A stretch of 64,000 nucleotides of DNA, taken from Roseomonas sp. (GTDB lineage: Bacteria > Pseudomonadota > Alphaproteobacteria > Acetobacterales > Acetobacteraceae). The notes under the pieces were generated by a model, which searched no databases, had not been told where the DNA came from, and worked only from the letters and a program-made list of their open reading frames with translations. The stretch covers positions 40,013 through 104,012 of the forward strand of contig JADCGA010000026.1 of the NCBI GenBank assembly GCA_020249265.1, written 5' to 3'. A program made the position numbers and the translations under genes. This document shows positions 37,208 through 45,901 of the stretch, piece after piece. Within the stretch, counting starts at the first letter, position 1; the number at the start of each line of letters is the position of its first letter.

Positions 37208-39643
37208 TCAGGAAACGTCCTGTCGGCCAAGCAGGATTTCACGGAGTCGGGCCAGATCGGTCGCCGTTATTCCCAAACCCGACTTTACTTTTTCTGCAGC
37301 GCTAAAGGCTCCTGCCAGGCGCTGCTGGTTTTCACCATAGGCGGGATCATTGCCGAAATGTCGGCCGAGCATTTCAAGGCGCCGTGCTGCCCGCGCATGA
37401 ATTTCGAGGGCGAGAAAACGGCTATCTGAGTAGGGTTCGGCGCTTGGCGTGAGCGCCGGCAGAATCTCCTCATCGGTAATTTCGTGGAGCAGTTCCCTAC
37501 ATTGCTCCTCAAGCCGCCAAAAAAAGGAGGATAGCTGCTGACGCCTGCGTGGAATTTGAAAATAGGGCGTGAGGCCAAGTGCTTCCAGGGTCTTGCCAAT
37601 CTCTTCAGCCCGGTTGGTTGCTTCGATCCACTCCTGTTCGGCAAGCTTTTGCAGCGCGGCTTCAATCCATTCTTCCAGGGCTTGATTGACTATTTCTGAA
37701 ACACCTGGCGGCATGCCCGTGGTGAGTGCACTGAAGTTGGCGACATTGCCTGAAGCCAAAAGCAAGGTTCTGAACGCCACACGAAACACATCAGGCCCTT
37801 CGCCCGCCGGCCCGGACAGGGCGGAGCGCAGTGCATCAGCTGAAACAGGCGCCGCACCCTGGCGGAGTACGTCCCAAATGGGACCAGCATGGCGCCAAAC
37901 ACCAGCGGCAAGGCGCGTCATGGTGCGAAAATCTTCGGGCGTGAAGCCTGCATCTGCCCATCGGGACCCTGGGGCAATTTGCTCGCATAGGCGCGCGGCG
38001 GAGGCCCAAACTGGGCGTCCTAAGCCTTCCACAAGATCAAGATCCGTGAATAGGGCTTGCGATGGCGCTGTTTTTACCTCTGTCAGGGGACCATGTGGAA
38101 GATCACGCAGCAGCGTAAAAATTGGCCTTAACGCGGCCCTTGGAATGGAGGCCGGATCCTGGCGCCAGGCGGCCTGATCCACCAAGGCGCCTGACAGCGG
38201 CAGGAAAAGCAGCCGCATCATGGTAAGGGGACGCGGCGGGCGTAGCTGCGCCAACCTAGGCCGAACATCGGTCAATAATGCATCAAGCCGCGAACGATCC
38301 GGCAGGCGATCAATCATCGCCATGATGCGCAGCAGATTTTCGTCACTGGCATGGCTTAGATTGGCAGCCAATCCATCCACATTGGCGCCATCAGCAGGGG
38401 CTTGCTTCCTTACGCTATCCTGGAAGTCGCCGAATGCTGGCCTTTTCGTGCCGCCTCCCGAATACTTGTTGATTCGAACGCGCCTTTTTCCCATGGCTGG
38501 CTGTTGCCCGGCCCCAGTCATGCGATTTTCATAATTGAGAGTGAAGCCAATCAGGCCCTCATTGCGGGCTGTGATTTCAATATTGCGTCCGGAGCGCCAA
38601 TCGGTGCCTTGCGAAATCACCCGCGTCAGCCTTGGTGGTGCTTCCCTTGGCTTTTCAGCCGTGAACCAGCCATGCACTTCACGCGGGAGAGGGGGGAGCA
38701 AAGCTGCCATATCCCAGGCAATCACGTGGCGAAGATCATGCGGCGTTCGATGCCAAAGCGCTACCAATATCGGCCAGCCATCGAGAAGCCATTCAACACG
38801 CCGTGCTCTTTCAAGGATTTTGGCCGCATTGATTCTGGGGCGGGACAAAAGCTCCACCATATCGCCAAGGCGCGCTTCAGTTTCAGCCCATGCAAGATCC
38901 ACATAATGCAGCACAGTCTCAGCATTTTCCGAAAGAAAGCGTAGCACGGGGGCCTCATCGCCAGTCTCCTGCTTGTCGGCAGCTGCCTTGAATGCCTCGC
39001 CCATGCCAAGGATTTCTTCCCTCAAGCGGATGAAGGGGGCTTTCTCGGCCGATCCGGAGGGACCAAGACAGGCGAGAGTTTCTGCCAGCGATTGAAGCGA
39101 TTCCATCAGCGCAGAATCGTGGGATTGCGCTGGTGGCTGCGCTGTCTGAATGCGCGGCTCAGCGGTGCTCGGTTCTGGCTCGGCTTGCAGGCTCGCCGGC
39201 GCCCCACCAGCAAGCTGTGCAAGAAATTGGCGCATGAGCTTTGCCTGATTGCGCTGTTCACCCGCAAGCGCCTGCCGCGCTGCATGGGCAACCGCCCGCC
39301 CCGCAGTGCCCTCGCTGGCGACCTTCAGCGCTTCATGGCGAATCGCTGCAGGATGGATTTCCTTCAACTGTGAGAGGATTTCCCAAAGCCGCAGATCGAA
39401 CAGGCTGGGCGCACCTGTATCAGGCAGGGCGCGCCAGGGCATTACGTAGCTGCCCTTGGTCTGCGCCGGATTGACCAGGACAAGTTCGAAGCCGCGCCCA
39501 CTTGGCTCGAGCCTGATCCGAGCCCCCAATAATCTTGGGCTCGTGAAAGGAACACTCGCACCAAGTGCGGCGAAAGAGGCAACATCTTCCCGCGCCGATT
39601 GCGCTTCTTCGCGCGTCATGGCTTTGGGCACAGGCGGGCTCAC
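37208..39643 (-). CDS. Tandem paralogue 3 of an unrecognised ~800-residue family
   Basis: An 811-residue protein of unknown function. Blocks: ALGASVPFTSPRLLGARIRL (about 26-45), GRGFELVLVNPAQTKGSYVM then PW, VEWLLDGWPILVALW, TDWRSGRNIEITARNEGLIG, a charged linker, LRPPRPLTMMRLLFLPLSGA, GVWRHAGPIW, and the C-terminal EIHARAARRLEMLGRHFG and REILLGRQD. The GTG at 39643 is chosen because it puts about the same length before block 1 as in the other paralogues; the ATG at 39619 is an alternative. Neither has a strong ribosome-binding site. It starts 91 bases after paralogue 4. Confidence 0.85.
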   Translation of the reverse strand: MSPPVPKAMTREEAQSAREDVASFAALGASVPFTSPRLLGARIRLEPSGRGFELVLVNPAQTKGSYVMPWRALPDTGAPSLFDLRLWEILSQLKEIHPAAIRHEALKVASEGTAGRAVAHAARQALAGEQRNQAKLMRQFLAQLAGGAPASLQAEPEPSTAEPRIQTAQPPAQSHDSALMESLQSLAETLACLGPSGSAEKAPFIRLREEILGMGEAFKAAADKQETGDEAPVLRFLSENAETVLHYVDLAWAETEARLGDMVELLSRPRINAAKILERARRVEWLLDGWPILVALWHRTPHDLRHVIAWDMAALLPPLPREVHGWFTAEKPREAPPRLTRVISQGTDWRSGRNIEITARNEGLIGFTLNYENRMTGAGQQPAMGKRRVRINKYSGGGTKRPAFGDFQDSVRKQAPADGANVDGLAANLSHASDENLLRIMAMIDRLPDRSRLDALLTDVRPRLAQLRPPRPLTMMRLLFLPLSGALVDQAAWRQDPASIPRAALRPIFTLLRDLPHGPLTEVKTAPSQALFTDLDLVEGLGRPVWASAARLCEQIAPGSRWADAGFTPEDFRTMTRLAAGVWRHAGPIWDVLRQGAAPVSADALRSALSGPAGEGPDVFRVAFRTLLLASGNVANFSALTTGMPPGVSEIVNQALEEWIEAALQKLAEQEWIEATNRAEEIGKTLEALGLTPYFQIPRRRQQLSSFFWRLEEQCRELLHEITDEEILPALTPSAEPYSDSRFLALEIHARAARRLEMLGRHFGNDPAYGENQQRLAGAFSAAEKVKSGLGITATDLARLREILLGRQDVS

Positions 39644-39734
39644 CGGGCGTGGCGCCGCGATGCTTGCGGTTCAATCGTCGGCAAACAGAAAAAATCCTTT
39701 GCCTCTGTACGGGTCGCGCAGCTTTGGTGGGGCA

Positions 39735-42269
39735 TCACCGGTTCCTGAGCCTTTGGCGGCGGGGGGGGGGCACTAACCTCTTGGCGACTTTCTGCCCGAT
39801 GAGGATTTCGCCGATGCGTGCCACTTCCATTGATGTCGCGGCGGATGATGTTTCCTGCTCCAGCCAATTTTCCATCCTGGTGCGGAATTCGTCCTGAAGT
39901 TCCTCATAGGATGTAGATGGACCAAAAAGCCTGCCAGTATCTTCCAGCATGCGCGCGGTGCGGGCCATACTTTCAATCTGACCCATGCCTTCCAAATCAT
40001 CTGCTGACAATTCGAGCAGGGCCTGAATCACATGCACGGATACAATTTCGCGATAGGTGTGACGGCAGAATAGATCCAGGTTGCGCCGATGCGCGACAAG
40101 CTCCTTGGCGTCGGTTTTTGCTACGATGCGCGGCAATTTCTCAAGTGCAATGATGACGATGCCGATCTCTCTGGCAAGGCGCGCGCCAGCCTCCAGATCC
40201 TCCTCCAGCAACTCGGGCAGGGTGGAGCCAGCCCATTTGTTTAGAATATCCTCGACAACCGGTATTGATGGGGCCGGCAGATCCTGCAACAGGGAAACGA
40301 ACATCGAAGGTCGCGCGGCGCGCTGCAGAAGCCCATTCATTGCTGCGGCGAATACGGTATTGTTTTCATTGGCGGGGCCGATCAAGGCAGCGCGAAGGGC
40401 TTCCGCAGAGCATTCCCCGACAACCTGCTGCATGCCTTCCCATAACGGACCAGCATGGAGCCATAGAGCGCCGGCAAGACCCGTGATGGCTTCAAATTCG
40501 GGCTGCCCAATTTCAACCCGCGACCAGGAGGCATCATGCACCAATCGCGGTACCGCCAAGCCTGCTGCTTGCCATAATGGACGAGCGACGCCGTCTATAA
40601 GCTTGACATCTCCAAGGGTGGCGCTCCGGAGCTGTAGCGTTGCCGCTTCGATCTGCGGCCCAAGCTTGGCAGTAACGGCCCCCAGCAGCGGGCCAAGCGC
40701 AGAACGGGGTATTCGCCCTTCAGTTCGACGCCATTGCAACGGGTCCATCAAGGCGCCCTCAAGCGGAATGAATAGCAGGCGCATGAGGCTTGCGGGCCGA
40801 GGCGGGCGCAGGCGCTTCAGGCGCGGCAAGGAAGTTCCAAGAAGCCGTTCATGAATTTCGGCATTGCCGATACGATCCACCAATGCGACAATCTTGCTAA
40901 GCGCCCGCTCCGAAGCCGTTTCGATAACCTCCCCCAACGAGTTGGTGTTGATTAGATTTTGGGTGCTGCCGGTCTTAGGATTTGTGTCGTGTTTGCCGCC
41001 ATTGGGCGAATGATCTTTGGGGCGATTGATGTTCGGGTTGGTGTTGTCGCGATGCCCTTCAGCAGCCGCACCCCTCATGCGTGACATGGTGATTTTTTCG
41101 CGCCGCAGCACGAGTGGCGAGATACGGTTTTCAAAAGCGATGGAAAGACCGATCAGGTTTTCGTTGCGCGCCACCATTTCCATCGTATTGCCGCTACGCC
41201 AATCCGATTTGTCGCGTACAACCTGCGTGATGCGCCGCGGCGTGTCGCGCCAATCGGCTTTTTCGCCAAGCCAGATTTTCCCTTCGCGCGGCAGTATCGG
41301 CGCGATCGTGGCTATTTCCCATATGGCCGCGCGGCGCTGATTGGGGCCCGCCGCTTGCCAAAGCGCCATGGGTGTTTTCCAACCATCCAATACCCAATCG
41401 GGCCCGCGTGCGCTTTCGAGAATGATCTCCCTTTCAGCACGCCATTTCGGTATACGGTTGCCGAGATCGGCGATCAGGGCACCCGTATTCGCCAAGGCCA
41501 ATTCGCCGCATTCCAGGGTCTGACGCGCCGTTGCCACAACAAACTTCGCTGCCATGATATGCGCGCTTTCCTCCTCTTCACTATCTATCCAAGCGCTAAT
41601 CTCATCTGCTACTCTTTTCAGCTCAGTCATCATTTGCCGCAGTCTTCCATCTTCGCCCTTCATTTTGGGGCGGGCGCCGCTCAAAGCCACGGCGAGCGCT
41701 TCAAGATCAGCTGCGAATTCCGACAGTCCAAATTTCGCGGTTGCAGCCGAGCGCGCCACCGCGCGTTTGGCGCGTTTCATGAAAGCTGCGCCGTCTTCCG
41801 TAGCAGGGCGGCTTGAGGATTCGTCTGTTGTTTCAGTGGCGGCGATCAGGCTTTCAAGCAGCATGCCGCGGACAATCTGCTGACTTGCGTGTTCCCTGCG
41901 CAAAGCGTCCTTTGCTCGTATGGCAGCTTGCCGTCCAGCAAGCCCTAAGGTTGCCAGTCTTTGTGCCTCCTGCCTGATGCCGATAGGCGAAATATCGCTA
42001 CTTGTGGCGAGACTTTCCCACAGATGCCGATCGAAAAGTGTCGGCGAACAGATTTCTAACATGGCGGACCATGGCAATATCAGCGCGCCTCGGCCCCCGG
42101 AAGGATTGGCAACCACCATTTCAAAACCGCGTCCGGATGCGGCGTTACGAATGCGCGCATTGAGCAAGAGGGGCGTTGTGAAGGGGACGGTTGCGCCCCT
42201 ATCACGAAAATTCGTGGGCTCAAAGGCATCCGATCGGAATCGGTCAAGTTCGGCGAGGGGTTTGGACAT
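39735..42269 (-). CDS. Tandem paralogue 4 of an unrecognised ~800-residue family, ending in a C10 tract
   Basis: An 844-residue protein of unknown function, first in the series. Blocks: FRDRGATVPFTTPLLLNARI (21-40), MVVANPSGGRGALILPW (51-67), DWVLDGWKTPMALW (291-304), SDWRSGNTMEMVARNENLIG (355-374), an Asn-rich linker (about 395-445), LRPPRPASLMRLLFIPLEGA (487-506) and LWLHAGPLW. The C-terminus is encoded across ten consecutive C (39770-39761): VPPPRRQRLRNR as read. One base fewer gives a tail ending DPYRGKGFFLFADD; one more gives a third tail. The expressed C-terminus may thus vary or the tract may be miscounted. Confidence 0.85.
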   Translation of the reverse strand: MSKPLAELDRFRSDAFEPTNFRDRGATVPFTTPLLLNARIRNAASGRGFEMVVANPSGGRGALILPWSAMLEICSPTLFDRHLWESLATSSDISPIGIRQEAQRLATLGLAGRQAAIRAKDALRREHASQQIVRGMLLESLIAATETTDESSSRPATEDGAAFMKRAKRAVARSAATAKFGLSEFAADLEALAVALSGARPKMKGEDGRLRQMMTELKRVADEISAWIDSEEEESAHIMAAKFVVATARQTLECGELALANTGALIADLGNRIPKWRAEREIILESARGPDWVLDGWKTPMALWQAAGPNQRRAAIWEIATIAPILPREGKIWLGEKADWRDTPRRITQVVRDKSDWRSGNTMEMVARNENLIGLSIAFENRISPLVLRREKITMSRMRGAAAEGHRDNTNPNINRPKDHSPNGGKHDTNPKTGSTQNLINTNSLGEVIETASERALSKIVALVDRIGNAEIHERLLGTSLPRLKRLRPPRPASLMRLLFIPLEGALMDPLQWRRTEGRIPRSALGPLLGAVTAKLGPQIEAATLQLRSATLGDVKLIDGVARPLWQAAGLAVPRLVHDASWSRVEIGQPEFEAITGLAGALWLHAGPLWEGMQQVVGECSAEALRAALIGPANENNTVFAAAMNGLLQRAARPSMFVSLLQDLPAPSIPVVEDILNKWAGSTLPELLEEDLEAGARLAREIGIVIIALEKLPRIVAKTDAKELVAHRRNLDLFCRHTYREIVSVHVIQALLELSADDLEGMGQIESMARTARMLEDTGRLFGPSTSYEELQDEFRTRMENWLEQETSSAATSMEVARIGEILIGQKVAKRLVPPPRRQRLRNR
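39761..39770 (-). repeat. C10 homopolymer at the 3' end of paralogue 4
   Basis: Ten G on the plus strand, so ten C in the coding strand of paralogue 4. It is the longest homopolymer I noticed in the window. Length changes would switch among three alternative C-termini. Confidence 0.8.
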
Positions 42270-42450
42270 TCGTGAAAGCTACCAGAAGGATTGAGGCTTT
42301 GGAAAGATTTTGGGGGGGCTGCGCCAAAAAAAGCGCTAATTCCGTAGATTTTCAATGCGTAAGGGAATTTTAGAAGATTTTTTCAACTTATGGGCGATTC
42401 TTTGCTGACGGGTGATTTCTTGCCTGCGCTAAAAAACTGGAGCGGTTTCC
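42270..42450 (-). promoter_or_regulatory. AT-rich region upstream of the four-paralogue cluster
   Basis: A 181-base gap, clearly more AT-rich than the neighbouring genes, between paralogue 4 and the 2-hydroxyacid dehydrogenase stop. It contains runs of G7 (42312-42318) and A7 and several T-rich stretches. It presumably holds the promoter for paralogue 4 and perhaps a terminator for nothing upstream, as the dehydrogenase also reads leftward. No boxes can be assigned with confidence. Confidence 0.4.
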
Positions 42451-43389
42451 TTATGCTACGCGGTGTAAAAGCGCTTCTCCATTGCCCATCCGCCGACAAT
42501 TTTCAGCTGCGATGCTGAAGGACCGGGCAAAGGTCCCCGTGGAAAGCCAAGCGACATGCGGCGCCAGCACCACATTCTGCAGGCTGAGCAAGGGGTCGGC
42601 AGGGTTCACGGGCTCAGCAGCAAAAACATCCAGCCCCGCCGCCGCCAAATGGCCCGATTGCAGCGCCGCCACCAGGGCCGGCTGATCCACCAGGCCGCCG
42701 CGCGCGGTATTCACCAGCACCGCCCCTGGCTTCATGCGGGCCAGTGCCGCCCCATTGAGCAAGCCGCGGGTTTCAGGCGTTTCCGGGATATGGAGGGAGA
42801 CCACATCCGCTTCCGCCAAAAGCGACTCGAAGGAGCGGAAGGCACCGATTGCCTTGGCCTTCGGGCTGCGGGCTGTGTACAAAATATTACACCCCATGGC
42901 CTGCAGGATGGGGGCGAGCAGGCGGGGCACCGCGCCATAGCCGATCAGCCCCACGGTCCGCCCGCCCAATTCAAACAGCCCATCCTGCAGGGCAGGGGGC
43001 TGGGACCAGCCGCGCCCGGCGCGGGTCTCGGCATCAAAATAGGCTATGCGGCGGAGCGCGCCTAGCATCAGCAGCAGCGCCATCTCCGCCACCGCGCGGC
43101 TATTCGTGCCTGGCAGATTGCACACCGCAATGCCGCGCGCGCGGGCGGCTTCCAGGTCAATCGTATTCACCCCCACGCCGATTTTCTGGATCAGGCGGAG
43201 CTTTGGCGCTGCGGCGATATCGGCGGCGGTGATCGGGCGAAGTACGTGCCAGATCACCTCAATCTCCGGCAGCAGGCGGGCATAAAGTGCCGTATCGGCC
43301 TCCACACAAATAGTCAGATCAAGGCCGGGCAGGGCGGCCAACTGTGCCGCCAGGCCCGGCCCCGCATCATAATGCAGCAGCACCTTCAT
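42451..43389 (-). CDS. D-isomer-specific 2-hydroxyacid dehydrogenase
   Basis: A 312-residue NAD(P)-dependent dehydrogenase reducing 2-oxoacids or oxidising D-2-hydroxyacids. The nucleotide fold has VGLIGYGAVPRLLAPIL, with the usual third Gly replaced by Pro. Catalytic Arg is in VNTARGGLVD, Glu in DVFAAEPVNP and His in LAPHVAWLS. The ATG at 43389 overlaps the enolase-like gene's stop (ATGA), so it is translationally coupled as the third gene of a kinase/enolase-like/dehydrogenase operon. Substrate unknown, perhaps the product of the enolase-like step. Confidence 0.9.
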   Translation of the reverse strand: MKVLLHYDAGPGLAAQLAALPGLDLTICVEADTALYARLLPEIEVIWHVLRPITAADIAAAPKLRLIQKIGVGVNTIDLEAARARGIAVCNLPGTNSRAVAEMALLLMLGALRRIAYFDAETRAGRGWSQPPALQDGLFELGGRTVGLIGYGAVPRLLAPILQAMGCNILYTARSPKAKAIGAFRSFESLLAEADVVSLHIPETPETRGLLNGAALARMKPGAVLVNTARGGLVDQPALVAALQSGHLAAAGLDVFAAEPVNPADPLLSLQNVVLAPHVAWLSTGTFARSFSIAAENCRRMGNGEALLHRVA

Positions 43390-44675
43390 GGCCGGGACCG
43401 CCCGAGGCAAGCGCCGCCGGCAAAACGCGCTCGGGCACCGAGGCTTTCTTCCACGCGCAACGCCTCATTCCATTTCGCCATGCGTTCAGACCGCGCGAAG
43501 GACCCTACCTTCAATTGGCCTACGCCCCAGCCCATGGCCAGGTGGACAATGGTGACATCCTCGGTCTCGCCAGACCGGGCGCTGACAATGCCGGCAAAGC
43601 CCACGTCACGCGCCGCATCCCAGGCGGCTTTGGTTTCCGTCAGCGTGCCGCGCTGGTTTGGCTTGATCAGCACGGTATTGGCCGCGCCGATAGCTGCCGC
43701 GCGCCGCACCCGCGCCGCATCCGTCACCAGGAAATCATCGCCCACCACCTGGATGCGCCCGCCCACTTCGCGGGTGAAGGCAGCGAAGCCCGCCGCGTCA
43801 TCCTCGGCCAGCGGGTCTTCGATGGAGGCGATGGGATAGGCGGCGATCCAGCCGAGCAACATGCGGATCATCTCATCCGTGCCAAGCTCTCGCCCTTCCA
43901 AGCCAAGCTTATACCGTCCGCCCTTGCCGAAATCGGTGGCTGCAATGTCCAGCGCAATCGCCACTTGCCAGCCCGGCGCGAAGCCAGCCTTTTCGATGGC
44001 GGCAACAAGGGTTTCCAAAGCCTGTTCATTGGCGGTGAAGGCCGGCCACCAGCCGCCTTCATCGGCCACACCCTGCAATAGCCCGCGCTGCTTCATGATG
44101 GCGCCGGCGGCGCGATAGACTTCCGCGGTCCAATCCAAAGCCTCGGCAAAGCTGGTCGCAGCCGGGCACATCACCAGGAAATCCTGGATATCCACGCGCC
44201 GCCCGGCATGGGCGCCGCCACCCAAGATTTGGATTTGCGGCAGAGGCAAAACATCCGGCGCATCACCGCCCAGATAGCGCCAGAGCGGCAGGCCCGAAGC
44301 CGCCGCCGCCGCATGGGCAGCCGCCATGGAAACGGCGAGTGTGGCATTGGCGCCAAGCCGGGTTTTCTGCGGCGTGCCATCGCGCGCGATCAGCCGCGCA
44401 TCCAAGGCCGCCTGCGCGCGCGCATCCATGCCCAGCAGGGCAGGGGCCAATTCACGGTTCACCGCATCCACCGCGCCTGTCACGTCATAACCGCCAAAGG
44501 CCGCGCCGCCATCGCGCTTGTCCAAGGCTTCGCCGCTGCCGGTACTGGCGCCGGCGGGGGCGATGGCGCGGCCTGTCGCACCACCCGCCAGAGTGATTTC
44601 CGCCTCCACGGTTGGCCGCCCGCGACTGTCCCAAACGCGACGGCCTCGGATGGCGGTGATGATGGTGCTGCTCAT
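43386..44675 (-). CDS. Diverged enolase-family protein
   Basis: A 429-residue protein aligning with enolase over its whole length. The metal ligands Asp243, Glu286 and Asp313, and Glu206 (ADEGGWW), Lys338 (LIKPNQ) and Lys389 (QLKVGSFARSERMAKWNE) are kept. Three differences stand out: the active-site Glu of IQEF is Asp165 (DIQDFL), the substrate-contacting His of SHRSGETED is Ala366 (SARSGETED), and the Arg of GASTGSREA is Gly. It probably dehydrates a related 2-phospho or 2-hydroxy acid rather than serving as the glycolytic enolase. It is coupled by 4-base overlaps to the kinase before and dehydrogenase after it. Confidence 0.85.
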   Translation of the reverse strand: MSSTIITAIRGRRVWDSRGRPTVEAEITLAGGATGRAIAPAGASTGSGEALDKRDGGAAFGGYDVTGAVDAVNRELAPALLGMDARAQAALDARLIARDGTPQKTRLGANATLAVSMAAAHAAAAASGLPLWRYLGGDAPDVLPLPQIQILGGGAHAGRRVDIQDFLVMCPAATSFAEALDWTAEVYRAAGAIMKQRGLLQGVADEGGWWPAFTANEQALETLVAAIEKAGFAPGWQVAIALDIAATDFGKGGRYKLGLEGRELGTDEMIRMLLGWIAAYPIASIEDPLAEDDAAGFAAFTREVGGRIQVVGDDFLVTDAARVRRAAAIGAANTVLIKPNQRGTLTETKAAWDAARDVGFAGIVSARSGETEDVTIVHLAMGWGVGQLKVGSFARSERMAKWNEALRVEESLGARARFAGGACLGRSRP

Positions 44676-45682
44676 GCGCCGATGTCTTCCCCCCAGGCCG
44701 CGCGCACCGCCAGCAAGCGATCCTCGGGCCTGGTCAATAAGGCGCGCGCCACGCGGCGCACGCGGTTTTTGTCATGTTCGTCGGTCAGGTATTCGACCGG
44801 GCTTTTACCATCCACCCGTGCCAGGAAAAGCCCTGGCAGCAGCCGCGCCGCGCGGGCTTCAAGCGCATCCGGCGCCTCCCAGGTGATGCCCGCCAGGAAA
44901 CACCCCGCCAGGGCTTCGAAGCAGGCCATGAAACCGGCGCTGGCCTTGGGCGCCCATAGGCATTTCAGCAAAAGATGATTGAGGCAAAAGGCGAGATCGA
45001 AGGCCGGGTCGCCCCACCAGGCGCATTCCGCATCCAGAAACACCGGTCCCGCTGGGCCACATAAGATATTCTTTGGGCTCACATCGCCATGCACCAGGGC
45101 GCGCTTGCTGCGCGCCGTGATGGCCGCGATGTCCTCCAACACGCTCGCCAAATCCGGATGCGCGCGGGCGGTTGCCAGCAGATAAGGTTCCAACCTTATG
45201 GCGTGGAAAATCTCATCTGTCGGGAAAGCCTCAGCCAGCGCGGGATGCAGGGCGGCATGGGCATGGATGGCGGCAATGCGCCGCCCGACTTCAGCGGCGA
45301 AACCCGCATCCGCATGGCCATCACGTAGCCGTGCTTTCCAGACCGGATGGTCCTCAGGCGAAAGGAAGGCCATGGCGAGGCAACCTGTCGCCTCATCCTG
45401 GCCCAGCAGCTTCGGCACCGCGCCGGGCAAAGCGCGATCCGCTTTGGCCAACCAGCGCGCTTCATAGATGTTGCGCACAACAGGCGCGCGCCAATCTGCG
45501 GCGACCTTCAGCTTCGGCAAAGCGCGTTTGACGCAGATATCCCGCCCATCGGGTAGCGTCAGGCGCCAGATATCGGAAGAAACGCCGCCCGCCAGCGCCT
45601 CACCCTGCGCGCGCTGCCCCGGCCTGAGCAGCCCCATGGCGGCAAGGCCGGCGGCGATGGCTTCGGGCAAGGGCTCAGGCAT
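44672..45682 (-). CDS. Aminoglycoside-phosphotransferase-fold (choline kinase-like) kinase
   Basis: A 336-residue small-molecule kinase of the APH/choline kinase fold. The N-lobe has LAGGVSSDIWRLTLPDG and the Lys in DICVKRALPKLK. The catalytic loop is ALVHGDVSPKNILCGP and the metal-binding Asp lies in VFLDAECAWWGDPAFDLA. First gene of the operon with the enolase-like and dehydrogenase genes. The order suggests phosphorylation of a hydroxyl compound, then elimination or dehydration, then redox. Resistance to an aminoglycoside is unlikely in this context. Confidence 0.85.
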   Translation of the reverse strand: MPEPLPEAIAAGLAAMGLLRPGQRAQGEALAGGVSSDIWRLTLPDGRDICVKRALPKLKVAADWRAPVVRNIYEARWLAKADRALPGAVPKLLGQDEATGCLAMAFLSPEDHPVWKARLRDGHADAGFAAEVGRRIAAIHAHAALHPALAEAFPTDEIFHAIRLEPYLLATARAHPDLASVLEDIAAITARSKRALVHGDVSPKNILCGPAGPVFLDAECAWWGDPAFDLAFCLNHLLLKCLWAPKASAGFMACFEALAGCFLAGITWEAPDALEARAARLLPGLFLARVDGKSPVEYLTDEHDKNRVRRVARALLTRPEDRLLAVRAAWGEDIGA

Positions 45683-45901
45683 GGATCAGCGCTTCAGCCC
45701 TTCGCCCGGAAGCCGCCAACACCGTAAAAGCATGTCGATACCGCAAAAATCCCAGCGCGGAAGCATCTTACTCTCCCCCCATTCCAGCATGCCATACAAT
45801 TCTGTCCCATCCTGCCCGGCCTTGGCGTCGCTGCCAAACCCTGTAACCTGACCTGCATCGAAGCCTGTGGTATACAGACTGACGCATTGACCCGAGAGAT
45901 C

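Noticed and set aside
32058..42269. Paralogue cluster as a known defence island or prophage
   Set aside because: No nuclease, helicase, integrase, reverse transcriptase or phage structural motif is visible in any of the four proteins, and no mobility gene flanks them. Novelty is noted, but a defence role is not claimed.
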